From Sphingobacterium nematocida (lineage in GTDB: Bacteria > Bacteroidota > Bacteroidia > Sphingobacteriales > Sphingobacteriaceae): a stretch of 64,000 bases of DNA. Positions 28,201 through 36,223 of the stretch are shown piece after piece (the first letter of the stretch is position 1; each line of letters starts with the position of its first letter). The stretch is taken from positions 1 to 64,000 of the forward strand of contig NZ_FUZF01000020.1 of the NCBI RefSeq assembly GCF_900168125.1, written 5' to 3'. The position numbers and the translations under genes are program-made. Under the pieces are notes generated by a model. That model did not search any database. It saw only the letters and a program-made list of their open reading frames with translations, and had not been told where the DNA came from.

Positions 28201-28800
28201 AAGGGGAGACCACAGACTTATAATGGAGATGGAGAAAAAGTTCGTGTGCCAGTCTTAGAATCCTTGGAATTGAATGGTACAAGCCGTCCGCGCTACAGTG
28301 GGGGCTGGAATAATGATTTTATGTATAAGGGATTCAACCTTTCGATTTTCACCGTATTTAACGCAGGACAGAAGGCACGCATGGAGATGCCTACGATGTA
28401 TGGATTTGATTGGAATAGTTCGTATAACAATAAGATTGCTAACCGTTGGAGACAACCAGGAGATGAAAATAAAACCGATATCCCTGCGCTCGCTGATATG
28501 GCGGATTTGAGTGATAATTATACTCGGTTAGCAACAAAGTCTAGTAATTCGGTCTTTGATGCATCTTTCCTACGTATCCGTGAAATACAATTGGGCTATA
28601 CGATCAAAGGTGGTGAGCTGTTGCACCGCTTACCGTTTAAGACGATACGAGCGGTAGCACAGATCAATAATGTCTATCTATGGAAAGCCAATAAGTCAGG
28701 AATTGATCCTGAAGCAGTCGTTGTAAACAGCCGCAATGAGCCTCAGTTCCTGTTGCCCGAATCAAAAGTGGTCACCTTTGGCTTGAACTTTACCCTTTAA
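25294..28800 (+). CDS. SusC/RagA-family TonB-linked outer membrane transducer with STN domain
   Basis: Outer-membrane transporter (1168 aa). A signal peptide ends near SHAQ (~41). An STN (secretin/TonB N-terminal) domain spans ~45-110 (LSQIFESLKKDSGYHFFWEG, VLDALFEGLPLDYTLHKK), followed by a carboxypeptidase-like domain at ~127-205 (VVGRIIDEKGEAIAGAIIKY), the plug at ~215-345 (VRGGSSLRSEVAPLMVVDGF, ITVLKDAAAAAIWGAKASNG) and a barrel ending VVTFGLNFTL. The STN domain marks it as a signalling transporter that relays ligand binding to the FecR/sigma pair upstream. It is followed 11 bp later by susD. The ligand is not evident; no glycan enzymes are adjacent. Confidence 0.94.
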   Translation: MKQFTFRKNWKWSRVPAVKQFGTALFCLYLLQSNPGFSHAQTLNVQAKQKSLSQIFESLKKDSGYHFFWEGGDFSGTRVDVSVKGDINEVLDALFEGLPLDYTLHKKTVIIKSNPNKTRKAIQQEVVGRIIDEKGEAIAGAIIKYSSSGKYATVVTDSKGSFKLTTDKFPVHLQISYLGYKPQDYVVEAANQPVLVQLRLAETLLEDVEIIHTGYQSLLKENSAGATNTIDKEYIERRNNVSLDNLLENAVPGLNSYRTPDGKSDMRVRGGSSLRSEVAPLMVVDGFPSAMMPDVNEIENITVLKDAAAAAIWGAKASNGVIVITTKKGKSGTQVIQYSGNLRVQMRPDYSALQRTTAAQVIDYEKEQYDKGYIMAPIFDGSSTGYSQSIGIFNDYDRKDIDLAERDRRLGLLAGMDNQSQINNLLLRNAVNQKHFLSVSGGSDRFDYYSAVNFGHDVAGTRETQNKDILVTNRMNYKLADFVTLRSNIAMQYDWGKQGYGSLTEEIRKLQPYQMLKDENGDLVYNYFGFNKVENDRLIGLGYLDNGVNLLRENELANNRSTDFGIRTIIGADWKLMDGLTLSNNVVYERRSGGQRNLFDTETSFTRKLVNQFTSYDKAKNAYVRNIPFGDVLDLQNSSYREIATRNQLNYVNTIQDKHYINALFGFDISKTIREGNIQRLLGFNDDLYSSQDVDAKVLATGVLDWEGKRQIYNTVSNNRVNYAEGRKYSYYSTLGYTYDRRYTVTGSYRTDFSDLFGAEAKLKKRPLWSVGGKWLVHNESFFNVDFISELNLRVTTGLTGNFDAGNTTTTYLTATRFFNTIADDYVARLSTPPNKKLRWEGTRTFNTGFDLGLLHNRFTLSLDYYDKFSYDLLGSQELDPTVGLTNASINAAELSNKGVELGLSAGIIRNKDFSWNTRFNFAYNKSKVLYNKITDSAPEINRVNNTVKYLEGYERESLWSYRWAGLDEKGRPQTYNGDGEKVRVPVLESLELNGTSRPRYSGGWNNDFMYKGFNLSIFTVFNAGQKARMEMPTMYGFDWNSSYNNKIANRWRQPGDENKTDIPALADMADLSDNYTRLATKSSNSVFDASFLRIREIQLGYTIKGGELLHRLPFKTIRAVAQINNVYLWKANKSGIDPEAVVVNSRNEPQFLLPESKVVTFGLNFTL

Positions 28801-28811
28801 TTGAAAATCTG

Positions 28812-30185
28812 ATGAAAAAAATATTTTTTGCACTATTAATAGCAGGCTCTTTGACAGGTTGCCAGGAATACCTGAATGTGCAACCAAAAGGACCATTTAT
28901 CCCTAAGACGATGCAGGATTATGAAGAGCTGTCTTCAAATCCATCCTATAAAAGTAATAGTAATGCATACCTAGAGCGTCTTTCTGATGGTATCTTTATA
29001 GCTGATGCTAATGTAAAGTCAGGGATGAATAGTGCTTCGTCTAAAACATATATCTGGGCCGCAGAATATTATAAAAACACGGAGGCTGACGGGGCATGGA
29101 ATGGAAATTATAATAATATTTATAATACAAACATTATTCTTCAGGAATTGGACGGTATTCCTGATGGTACTGTGGAGCGTAAGAATATCGTAAAGGGGAA
29201 TGCACTATGTAATCGTGCTTATGCTTATTTGAATTTAGTGTTGCTGTATGCACCATATTACAATGAGGCTACTGCTGCAAAAGATTTGGCGGTGCCCTTG
29301 GTGACTACGCCTGATCTAGAAACAAAATCGAAGCGAGCTACGGTCAAAGAGGTTTACGATTTTATCTTATCTGATCTAACAGAGGCTTTACCTCTGTTGC
29401 CAGAGAAAGGAAAGAATGTGTATCGTAATAGTAAGGCAACTGCTCACGGCATTCTAGCCCGTTTGTACCTGAATATAGGTGACTATGACAAGGCCGCTGC
29501 CAACGCAGCTGAAGCGCTCAAGTATAATACAAATCTGTTTGATTATAATACGGTCTCGTTTCAGAATCCTTCCCGTCCATTTCTGGGCTGGGCAACTAGA
29601 GAGTTGCCTTACCAACACACGGAGATGTTGGGATATTTTACGACGTCGTTCGGTTCTGTTCTAACAAGTACGCACATATCTCCTGATTTGCTTGCAGTTG
29701 TGAATGAAAAAGATCTGCGTCTAAAATTTGGATGGAGCCCAAGTGACAGACAGGGAGTTCCTGTTAAAGAGCCTTATCCAATTTATATTAATACGGATTT
29801 GAACTATAATATAGCAGTACCCGAAATGATGCTGATTGTTGCCGAGGCAGATGCTCGTGCAAATCGGACAAGCCAGGCATTAGCCCAGTTGAACACCCTC
29901 CGCAAGAAGCGATTTGCTCCTGCGGACTATAAAGATTTAACTGCTGTCGATAAAGATGAAGCATTGAAACTGGTGATTAATGAGCGTAGAATAGAACTGT
30001 TTGGCAAAGGATTACGCTGGTTTGATATGAAGCGTCTGGATAAAGATCCGATGTTTGCAAAGACCTACACACGAGCTAATACCTACGAGGAGTTCAAATT
30101 GGAAAAAGGCTCTCCGAACTTTGTGAGTCAGATTCCAGCGAATGTGATGTTGCTCAACCCGAATATCTTACCTAACCCAAGGTAA
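28812..30185 (+). CDS. SusD/RagB-family lipoprotein
   Basis: Surface lipoprotein (457 aa), lipobox SLTGC (Cys17). SusD-type helices are seen at GNALCNRAYAYLNLVLLYAP and KATAHGILARLYLNIGDYDKA, and the C-terminal part carries VINERRIELFGKGLRWFDMKRL and QIPANVMLLNPNILPNP. It partners with the STN-SusC upstream. This group, like the SusD at 4392 and 46596, carries the FGKGLRWFDMKR or FPYTVRWFDLRR type of signature common in thioredoxin-associated susCD operons rather than in classical polysaccharide loci. A terminator-like hairpin follows before the TlpA genes. Confidence 0.93.
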   Translation: MKKIFFALLIAGSLTGCQEYLNVQPKGPFIPKTMQDYEELSSNPSYKSNSNAYLERLSDGIFIADANVKSGMNSASSKTYIWAAEYYKNTEADGAWNGNYNNIYNTNIILQELDGIPDGTVERKNIVKGNALCNRAYAYLNLVLLYAPYYNEATAAKDLAVPLVTTPDLETKSKRATVKEVYDFILSDLTEALPLLPEKGKNVYRNSKATAHGILARLYLNIGDYDKAAANAAEALKYNTNLFDYNTVSFQNPSRPFLGWATRELPYQHTEMLGYFTTSFGSVLTSTHISPDLLAVVNEKDLRLKFGWSPSDRQGVPVKEPYPIYINTDLNYNIAVPEMMLIVAEADARANRTSQALAQLNTLRKKRFAPADYKDLTAVDKDEALKLVINERRIELFGKGLRWFDMKRLDKDPMFAKTYTRANTYEEFKLEKGSPNFVSQIPANVMLLNPNILPNPR

Positions 30186-30195
30186 TACATATCAG

Positions 30196-30235
30196 AACCA
30201 TGGAGTGGATATAGTGTAATCTCTCCATGGTTTTT
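30196..30235 (+). terminator. Terminator-like hairpin between susD and the TlpA genes
   Basis: 10-bp stem AACCATGGAG/CTCCATGGTT (30196-30205, 30223-30232) followed by TTTTTCTCTTT. It lies inside a 69-bp gap between co-directional genes, so it may cut expression of the two thioredoxin genes relative to susCD. Confidence 0.75.
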
Positions 30236-30254
30236 CTCTTTAATACTTACATAT

Positions 30255-31352
30255 ATGCAAAAGAACTTAATACACAGCTTGTTTGTCGCTTTTCTTTTTT
30301 CCGTTGGCGGAGTATATGCGCAAAGCAATTTCAAGATCAAAGGTGAGGTGGTGACGGATAAACCTTTGACATGGGCCTACTTGTACAAAATGGAAAAAGG
30401 GAGGCAGTTATTGGACTCGGTACCGGTGAAGGATAACCAGTTTGAATTTGCCGGATCCATTGATAAAGCCTATTCGGCCAGCATCGCTGTAAAGGGGATA
30501 CGACGTAGTGTTTCCTTTTATCTAGAACCAGCTTCATTCTACACACGTATCGAAGAGGATTGGAAGAAACCTAGTCCGGTTATCGGAGGCGTACAGAATG
30601 CTATTGCTAAAGGATATGAGGCCGAAAACAAACGTATACAGGATACAATGATGGTTTTGGGCGGCAAGTATGAACATGCCGATTCGGAAGGAAAGGTAAA
30701 GTTGAGCCTCCTGATGGAGGAGTGGAGCGAACAGCTGGATTCGACACGTTTTCGGTACATCGAGAACTATCCAAATTCCCTCGCTATAATCGATATCAAT
30801 AAACCGTATTTCGCAGTATTAAATTATGTGAAGCTACAACGGATGAAGTCTCTGTTTGATCCTGCTCTAAATTACTCGTCTGCCTATCAAGAGCTGGATA
30901 AGTATTATGAACAGAAAAAATCGGAGTACTTGGTAGGGCAGAATGCGCCTGCCGTAAAGACGAAAACGGTAGATGGAAAATCGTTTGATCTCGCTGGCTT
31001 AAAAGGAAAGCTGGTACTACTCGATTTTTGGGCTTCATGGTGTGCGCCATGCCGCGTAGCAAATAGAAAACTCGTACCTACCTATGAAAAATATAAGCAG
31101 TACGGATTTGAAATCGTATCGGTATCGATGGATGACAAAGAAAATCTGTCGAAAGAGGCCATCAAGAAAGACGGCATCCCTTGGACGCAGGTTTCCGAAC
31201 TACAAGGGATTAGAGGAAGTCCGATTGCTGCGGCTTATTCCGTAAGACAGTTGCCTACACTGTTTCTGATTGATGAAAAGGGAAAAGTCGTCCGCCAGAA
31301 TATGGATCACGAAGAATTGTTAAAGTATTTAGAATCACGATATGGACAGTAA
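30255..31352 (+). CDS. TlpA-like thioredoxin with DUF4369 N-terminal domain (first of two)
   Basis: Exported protein (365 aa), signal peptide ending at YAQ (~23). Residues ~25-115 form a DUF4369 beta domain (FKIKGEVVTDKPLTWAYLY), ~120-225 a helical linker, and ~228-365 a TlpA-like thioredoxin fold with C263-A-P-C266 (LDFWASWCAPCRVANRKLVP) and the cis-Pro segment RQLPTLFLIDEKG. Periplasmic thiol-disulfide exchange is expected. It overlaps the next, paralogous gene by 11 bp, so the two are translationally linked. The CAPC active site differs from the partner's CGPC, hinting at different redox potential. Confidence 0.9.
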   Translation: MQKNLIHSLFVAFLFSVGGVYAQSNFKIKGEVVTDKPLTWAYLYKMEKGRQLLDSVPVKDNQFEFAGSIDKAYSASIAVKGIRRSVSFYLEPASFYTRIEEDWKKPSPVIGGVQNAIAKGYEAENKRIQDTMMVLGGKYEHADSEGKVKLSLLMEEWSEQLDSTRFRYIENYPNSLAIIDINKPYFAVLNYVKLQRMKSLFDPALNYSSAYQELDKYYEQKKSEYLVGQNAPAVKTKTVDGKSFDLAGLKGKLVLLDFWASWCAPCRVANRKLVPTYEKYKQYGFEIVSVSMDDKENLSKEAIKKDGIPWTQVSELQGIRGSPIAAAYSVRQLPTLFLIDEKGKVVRQNMDHEELLKYLESRYGQ

Positions 31353-32496
31353 AAAGGTTATTTTGAAGAGTCTAGCAGTAATCTGTGGGCTTTCGTTTGC
31401 TCAGGCACAGGAAAAATCGGTAACAATAAGTGGTCGAATAGATGGGGTTGGAAATCAGGAGGTCCGGCTAATGGACCCGATAAAAGGGGAAGTGGCGAAG
31501 GTGTCTGCTCTACAGGACAGTTTTTCGTTCGACGCGATAATCAATGTAAGCGACCAACGCTTCTATACGTTGCATGTGCCATCGTTGGGCGATCTAGGAC
31601 CATCGATGAAGCGCCCAGCAATCTATTTTATCGCCGGACCTGATCCTATCCGTATCAATGCAAAGATAATGGATGGTAGCTTGACCAATGAAAAGATAAT
31701 AGGTTCGAAGGCTATGGATGATTTTAATGCCGCGCATAAAAGCCTATTGACTAATAAAGCTATCGAAGAGGTGGGAAAGGCTTATAATGACGCATTTCAT
31801 GCATACAATACGGTATCACAAACGGAGGATAATCTGAAGGTGCTGAAGGAACAGGGACGCAAGCTGGATTCTTGTTATAGGTTGCAACGCGCTGAGATCA
31901 TACAGCGAATAGCTGCTAACAATAATTCATTGACATGGGCTACGTTCGCATCACAATATGCCGCGCCCCAATCGAACAAAGAAGGATTGACCGAATTCTT
32001 ATCCCAGTTTGGGGAGCAAGTTAAAAAGGAAAGTTATTATTTGCAGAATTTTCAAACTCATCTGAAGAGGTATAGTCAGACCGAAGTAGGACAGCTAGCA
32101 CCGGATTTTGAGCTGGCTCAATTGGATGGCAAGACTGTAGCGTTGAAATCTTTTAAAGGTAAATATGTGTTGCTGGATTTTTGGGCTTCTTGGTGTGGCC
32201 CTTGTAGAAAGGAAATGCCTCATGTGAAAGCTGCATATAACCAGTTTAAGGATAAGAATTTTGAGGTATTCGCGGTATCTATAGATAGCAGTAAACCTGC
32301 ATGGGAGAAAGCGATGAAGGAAGATGATATGCCTTTTGTGCATGTGTTAGACAGCAAAGAGGGACAGGGTAGTGCGAAGCTCTTGTATATGGTACAGGCC
32401 ATACCGACTAACTTTCTAATTGATCCAAATGGAAAGATCGTGGCTAAAAATCTTCGTGGGGAGGAGCTTGCTAAATTTTTGGCTACAACGCTATAA
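31342..32496 (+). CDS. TlpA-like thioredoxin with DUF4369 N-terminal domain (second of two)
   Basis: Exported protein (384 aa), signal peptide ending near FAQAQ (~23), DUF4369-type domain at ~27-120 (VTISGRIDGVGNQEVRLMDP), helical middle, and a C-terminal TlpA fold with C285-G-P-C288 (LDFWASWCGPCRKEMPHVKA) and AIPTNFLIDPNGKIVAKN. The classical CGPC and the following Lys-Glu-Met-Pro match canonical TlpA/ResA reductants. It is the last gene of the sigma-controlled operon; a strong terminator follows 24 bp on. Confidence 0.92.
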   Translation: MDSKKVILKSLAVICGLSFAQAQEKSVTISGRIDGVGNQEVRLMDPIKGEVAKVSALQDSFSFDAIINVSDQRFYTLHVPSLGDLGPSMKRPAIYFIAGPDPIRINAKIMDGSLTNEKIIGSKAMDDFNAAHKSLLTNKAIEEVGKAYNDAFHAYNTVSQTEDNLKVLKEQGRKLDSCYRLQRAEIIQRIAANNNSLTWATFASQYAAPQSNKEGLTEFLSQFGEQVKKESYYLQNFQTHLKRYSQTEVGQLAPDFELAQLDGKTVALKSFKGKYVLLDFWASWCGPCRKEMPHVKAAYNQFKDKNFEVFAVSIDSSKPAWEKAMKEDDMPFVHVLDSKEGQGSAKLLYMVQAIPTNFLIDPNGKIVAKNLRGEELAKFLATTL

Positions 32497-32520
32497 GTAG
32501 AAGCAAAGTTAAAGATAAAA

Positions 32521-32548
32521 GACCTGTACTACCACAGGTCTTTTTTTT
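32521..32548 (+). terminator. Terminator after the second sigma-susCD-TlpA operon
   Basis: Stem GACCTGT/ACAGGTC (32521-32527, 32534-32540), extended by A-T pairs, 6-nt loop, then eight T. Confidence 0.92.
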
Positions 32549-32670
32549 GTGCCTATGGCGGGGATGATTTCCTAAAAAGGCGGGAATTCGACTTTTACAA
32601 TAAGATTATTTTCTGAAAAATAGTGTATGATTTAGATATAAATACATAGGTTTTCCGTTGGGATGAACTT

Positions 32671-32678
32671 TAGCTTTG
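32671..32678 (+). promoter_or_regulatory. -7 promoter element of the RidA operon
   Basis: TAGCTTTG matches TAnnTTTG exactly, 19 bp before the ATG at 32698. The -33 box is not clear (GGTTTT at 32649-32654 with a short spacer), suggesting an activator may be needed. Confidence 0.5.
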
Positions 32679-32697
32679 AAGTACTAAAGGGATAACC

Positions 32698-33084
32698 ATG
32701 GAAAAGAAGAAAATCATTCACCCAGATAGGGATTTAAGTTTTGTGACCGGAGCTTATTCCGACGGTGTGTTAGTTAATAACGTATTATTTGTCTCGGGAC
32801 AGGCGAGCGTGGATTTTAAACGTTCGCAATTTGTACTGGGCACGATCGAAGAGGAGACGATACGTACCTTGGATAATATTAAAGCGATCATCCAAGCTGC
32901 GGGAGGGCAGATGGATGATGTGGTCAAATGTACGGTGCACCTGTCTGATATAGCCCATTTTGATCGTTTTAACGAGGTTTATGGGACATATTTTACGGGC
33001 GTGAGACCAGCAAGGACCACTGTGCAATCTGTTCTGGCGGAAGGAATTAAGGTAGAGATCGATTGTATTGTACAGTTAAGCTAA
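32698..33084 (+). CDS. RidA/YjgF-family enamine/imine deaminase-like protein
   Basis: Cytoplasmic 128-aa protein of the RidA family, whose well-studied members hydrolyse reactive enamines/imines made by PLP enzymes. Visible family features are VLVNNVLFVSGQASVD, the TLDNIKAIIQAAGGQMDDVVKCTVHLSD stretch (here given by its start TLDNIKAIIQ), the active-site Arg in GVRPARTTVQ (~103-112), and VEIDCIVQL at the end. It is the first gene of a six-gene block and its stop overlaps the next start (TAATG), so coupling is tight. Next to an aminotransferase the likely job is to clear or process an imine intermediate. Confidence 0.9.
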   Translation: MEKKKIIHPDRDLSFVTGAYSDGVLVNNVLFVSGQASVDFKRSQFVLGTIEEETIRTLDNIKAIIQAAGGQMDDVVKCTVHLSDIAHFDRFNEVYGTYFTGVRPARTTVQSVLAEGIKVEIDCIVQLS

Positions 33085-34055
33085 TGGAAACAGAAAGACT
33101 TGGGAACCGTATCGCTGTAGTGGGGTTGGGGTTGATGGGGAGTAGCATAATTGTCTCCTTTCTGAAAGCGGGCTATGATGTTGTTGCGTTGACTCCATTG
33201 CTGGAGGAAATGGAAATCGGCGCGCAGCGTATTGAAGAACAGCTTGAGCTCTGTACTAAAATGGGGTTGCTGCCTCGTGAAAAAGATTCCTATGCAACAT
33301 CTTATATCGTAACGCATGATTATACGCTCCTGCAAGGCTGTAGACTTGTGGTCGAATGTGTGATCGAGGTAGAGGCTATCAAGAAGGAAGTGTATGCTCG
33401 GATAGAACGGGAGGTGGATGCCAATACAATAATAGCGACCAATACCTCTGCAATACCAATAAGCCATCTACAGCAGTATCTGCAACAACCGAACCGCTTC
33501 ATGGGGATACACTGGGCCGAACCGGCTTATGCTACACGATTTTTAGAAATTACCTGCGGTAAAGAGACGGATGTGGTATTGGCAGAGAAGATAAGAGATG
33601 AAGCGGAAAGTTGGGAGAAAGAACCGACGTTGCTGTATAAAGATATTCGCGGATTTATTACGAACAGATTGATGTATGCAGTATATCGCGAAGGTTTTAA
33701 CCTGATCCATAAAGGACATGTTTCCATGTCTAGTTTGGATCGATGCTTTCAATATGATATCGGTGCCTGGATTACCATTATGGGGATTTTTAGAAGGATG
33801 GATTTTATGGGGCTCTCTGAATACGTCAATACCTATAATCATATATTTCCTAAACTAGGAAACCTAAAGAATGTCCCTCAACAGATGAAAGGGATATTGG
33901 AAGAAGGTGGCAGAGGAATTCACAATCTTAATGGACTGTACCCGCATACGGAGTCTTCTGCAGATAAACTGGAACAGGAATTTTCTCATTTTAACGAAGA
34001 GATATATCGCTTAGCTGATAAGTATAGAAAAAAATTAAACGATCTTAACCTATAA
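33084..34055 (+). CDS. 3-hydroxyacyl-CoA-dehydrogenase-family NAD(P)-dependent dehydrogenase
   Basis: A 323-aa protein with an intact Rossmann motif VVGLGLMGSS (Gly14, Gly16, Gly19), the ATNTSAIPISHL strand-loop that carries the family's Ser/Asn, the catalytic-His segment RFMGIHWAEPA with His143, and a C-terminal all-helical domain starting DIRGFITNRLMYAVYREGFN. The usual HFFNPP motif is HWAEPA, so the substrate is probably not an ordinary acyl-CoA; carnitine- or gulonate-dehydrogenase-like chemistry is possible. The ATG at 33084 overlaps the ridA stop; an upstream in-frame ATG at 33063 lies inside ridA. A weaker relative with lost key residues is encoded two genes later. Confidence 0.85.
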   Translation: METERLGNRIAVVGLGLMGSSIIVSFLKAGYDVVALTPLLEEMEIGAQRIEEQLELCTKMGLLPREKDSYATSYIVTHDYTLLQGCRLVVECVIEVEAIKKEVYARIEREVDANTIIATNTSAIPISHLQQYLQQPNRFMGIHWAEPAYATRFLEITCGKETDVVLAEKIRDEAESWEKEPTLLYKDIRGFITNRLMYAVYREGFNLIHKGHVSMSSLDRCFQYDIGAWITIMGIFRRMDFMGLSEYVNTYNHIFPKLGNLKNVPQQMKGILEEGGRGIHNLNGLYPHTESSADKLEQEFSHFNEEIYRLADKYRKKLNDLNL

Positions 34056-34059
34056 ATTA

Positions 34060-35376
34060 ATGCAAAAGAACGTCTATTTAAAATCAAAGGAACTACTGGA
34101 TAGAGCAAGTAAAGTTCTTGCGTCTGGTGTGTCTTCCGAATTTAGAAAATACAACCATCCACACGCCCTGTTTTATAGCCATGGGAAGGGATCACGTATC
34201 TATGATGTAGATGGGAATGAATACATCGATTTTACATTAAGTCAGGGACCGTTAATACTCGGGCACTCGCATCCAGAGCTTCTGGATCAGATAACAAGAT
34301 ATAGTGCGGAAGGGCAATTGTATGCGGGGCAACATATACAGGAACTCGAGCTTGCTGAAACCTTGAATCGTCTTATTCCAGCGGCAGAGTTGATGCGGTT
34401 CTGCTTGGATGGATCTGAAGCGGTGCAGACTGCTATTCGGGTGGCTAGGGCAAAGACGGGTAAACAACTTTTTTTACGGTTTGAGGGCCATTATCACGGG
34501 TGGTTGGATAACGTAGCCTGGGGACTAGGGCATCCTATAGGTGCTGATCTTGGACAACGAAATGATCCGCAGGTATATCCTTGGAGCGAAGGGCTTTCGG
34601 AAGCAAGTAGGAAGGAGTTTCTTGTCATCCCATGGAATGATGAGAAGCTTTTAGAGGAAACGATAGAGCGGTATAAGGATCAGTTAGCTGCTGTGATCAC
34701 GGAACCTATAATGTGCAATAATGGTTGTATTATGCCAAGAGAGGGTTATCTGGCTAAGATGAGATCTCTTACGGAGCGCTATGGAATTGCCTTTATTCTA
34801 GATGAAGTCATTACGGGCTTTCGTATGGGCTTGTCAGGTGCGCAGGGGTATTTTGGTATAGAACCAGATATGGCAATTTTTGCCAAGGCCATGGGATCTG
34901 GATATCCCATATCGGCTATTGTAGGTAAGAAATATTGGATGGAGGAAATCGCCGAAGGCCGTGTGATCCACGCCGGAACTATGAATGCATCAAATCCTAC
35001 TGTGGCAGCTGCGCTAGCGACAATCTGTATACTGGAGCGAGAGACAGGTGTTTATGATCGCATATTTGCATTAGGGTTGAAACTCAAGTCGGGTTTAAAA
35101 ATGTTAAATGAAAAACACAAGGAGAATATGCTGGTACAGGGGCCTGGCCCTATGCTGAATACTTCTTTCACAACGTTGAACGCAGTGCATGACTTTAGAG
35201 ATGTTCTGCAGGCTGATAAGGGGAAGCTAAATCTGTTTGTGGCAAAACTTCATGATAAAGGGATACGGGTGATAGGTAGGGGATTGTGGTATATTTCGGC
35301 TGCGACGACAATGGAGGACGTTGATACGGCATTGAATGCTGTGGATGAGGTATTGTACGAAATTAAAGACAAGTAA
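34060..35376 (+). CDS. Class III PLP-dependent aminotransferase, glutamate-1-semialdehyde-aminomutase-like
   Basis: Cytoplasmic 438-aa fold-type I PLP enzyme. Motifs: GKGSRIYDVDGNEYIDF (~43-59), the phosphate-binding DGSEAVQTAIRVAR (~117-130), FEGHYHGW (~141-148), LDEVITGFR with Asp248, and the PLP lysine in FAKAMGSGYP (Lys276). It resembles the GSA-aminomutase branch, but sits in a catabolic cluster rather than with haem genes. Other members of this branch act on beta-amino acids or free amines. It probably moves or removes an amino group; coupling with RidA and a dehydrogenase supports an imine or oxo intermediate. The specific substrate is not predictable. Confidence 0.9.
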   Translation: MQKNVYLKSKELLDRASKVLASGVSSEFRKYNHPHALFYSHGKGSRIYDVDGNEYIDFTLSQGPLILGHSHPELLDQITRYSAEGQLYAGQHIQELELAETLNRLIPAAELMRFCLDGSEAVQTAIRVARAKTGKQLFLRFEGHYHGWLDNVAWGLGHPIGADLGQRNDPQVYPWSEGLSEASRKEFLVIPWNDEKLLEETIERYKDQLAAVITEPIMCNNGCIMPREGYLAKMRSLTERYGIAFILDEVITGFRMGLSGAQGYFGIEPDMAIFAKAMGSGYPISAIVGKKYWMEEIAEGRVIHAGTMNASNPTVAAALATICILERETGVYDRIFALGLKLKSGLKMLNEKHKENMLVQGPGPMLNTSFTTLNAVHDFRDVLQADKGKLNLFVAKLHDKGIRVIGRGLWYISAATTMEDVDTALNAVDEVLYEIKDK

Positions 35377-35389
35377 ACTATTATTTAAG

Positions 35390-36223
35390 ATGCGCATAGC
35401 TCAGAATAGCCCTATTTTGGTAGTGGGACTAGGTCCTGTAGTGCTGGATTTTTATGAACAGCTGATGGCTGATGGTTTCGAGGTAGATGTAATGGCGTAT
35501 CCGGGGACAATCGACCGAAAATATGACCTGATTTTTGCCTTTACAAAAGACAATCTGGAAGAGAAGGTCAAGTGGATCAGTAGTGTGGAATCTTTGGTTG
35601 CTGATGATGGTCTACTCTGTATTAATATTGATGGGATCAGTCTTGATGAAATACAACAATCGTTAAATAGCGAAGTAATTGGTGTCAATTTTTGTTATCC
35701 AGTATGTGCTTCGCCATTTATGGAGATAATAACTACAGCCAGAAACAAGCCGCAGGATATCGATGCACTATATGATTGGGCGGTAGGGCGATGGAATAAA
35801 GATCCCTATATCGTAAAGAAGGGAATCAGCATTAGAGCCTACATGGTGGCTGCAATGGCTAGAGAAGCTTTCTATCTTGTGGAGCAAGGCTATGCTAGTG
35901 TAGAGAGTATAGATCGCGCTTGCCGTAACGATGCTGGATATTATTTGCCTTTTACTGGCAACTACCTTTATATGGATCTCATGGGGACGGTAGCCTATGC
36001 CTTGGTTATGAAAGAACTGAATAGTGAGTTATCTAACTCCAGCACCGTACCTGACTGGTTTTCTGACAAAATCGAAAAGGGACAGGGCGGAATGAAAGAT
36101 GGTTTGGGACTATATGCCTATAACGAGGGGGATGATGTCAAATGGAATGCAATAGTTCGAGAGTATTCCAAGGAGATTAATGAATTGATAACAAAATATA
36201 AGAAGGAGTATGCAGAGGGATAA
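35390..36223 (+). CDS. Degenerate 3-hydroxyacyl-CoA-dehydrogenase-like protein (probable pseudo-enzyme)
   Basis: A 277-aa protein homologous to the dehydrogenase encoded at 33084: same order of Rossmann domain and helical C-terminal domain, and a shared late motif (EKGQGGMKDGLGLYAYNEG versus EEGGRGIHNLNGLYPHTE). However the nucleotide-binding motif reads VVGLGPVVLD, so the third Gly is Val18, and the catalytic His is replaced (GVNFCYPV, Asn100). The Rossmann domain is also shortened. This suggests loss of oxidoreductase activity and perhaps a regulatory or hetero-dimer role. The ATG at 35390 is chosen because the upstream in-frame ATG lies inside the aminotransferase gene. It overlaps the next gene by 14 bp. 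Confidence 0.75.
   Translation: MRIAQNSPILVVGLGPVVLDFYEQLMADGFEVDVMAYPGTIDRKYDLIFAFTKDNLEEKVKWISSVESLVADDGLLCINIDGISLDEIQQSLNSEVIGVNFCYPVCASPFMEIITTARNKPQDIDALYDWAVGRWNKDPYIVKKGISIRAYMVAAMAREAFYLVEQGYASVESIDRACRNDAGYYLPFTGNYLYMDLMGTVAYALVMKELNSELSNSSTVPDWFSDKIEKGQGGMKDGLGLYAYNEGDDVKWNAIVREYSKEINELITKYKKEYAEG

Noticed and set aside
33063..33083. Earlier ATG for the first dehydrogenase gene
   Set aside because: It lies within ridA; the ATG at 33084 overlaps the ridA stop and directly precedes the Rossmann strand.
34060..35376. True HemL (glutamate-1-semialdehyde aminomutase for haem)
   Set aside because: The fold branch fits, but the gene lies in a catabolic operon with no haem-biosynthesis neighbours, so haem synthesis is not claimed.
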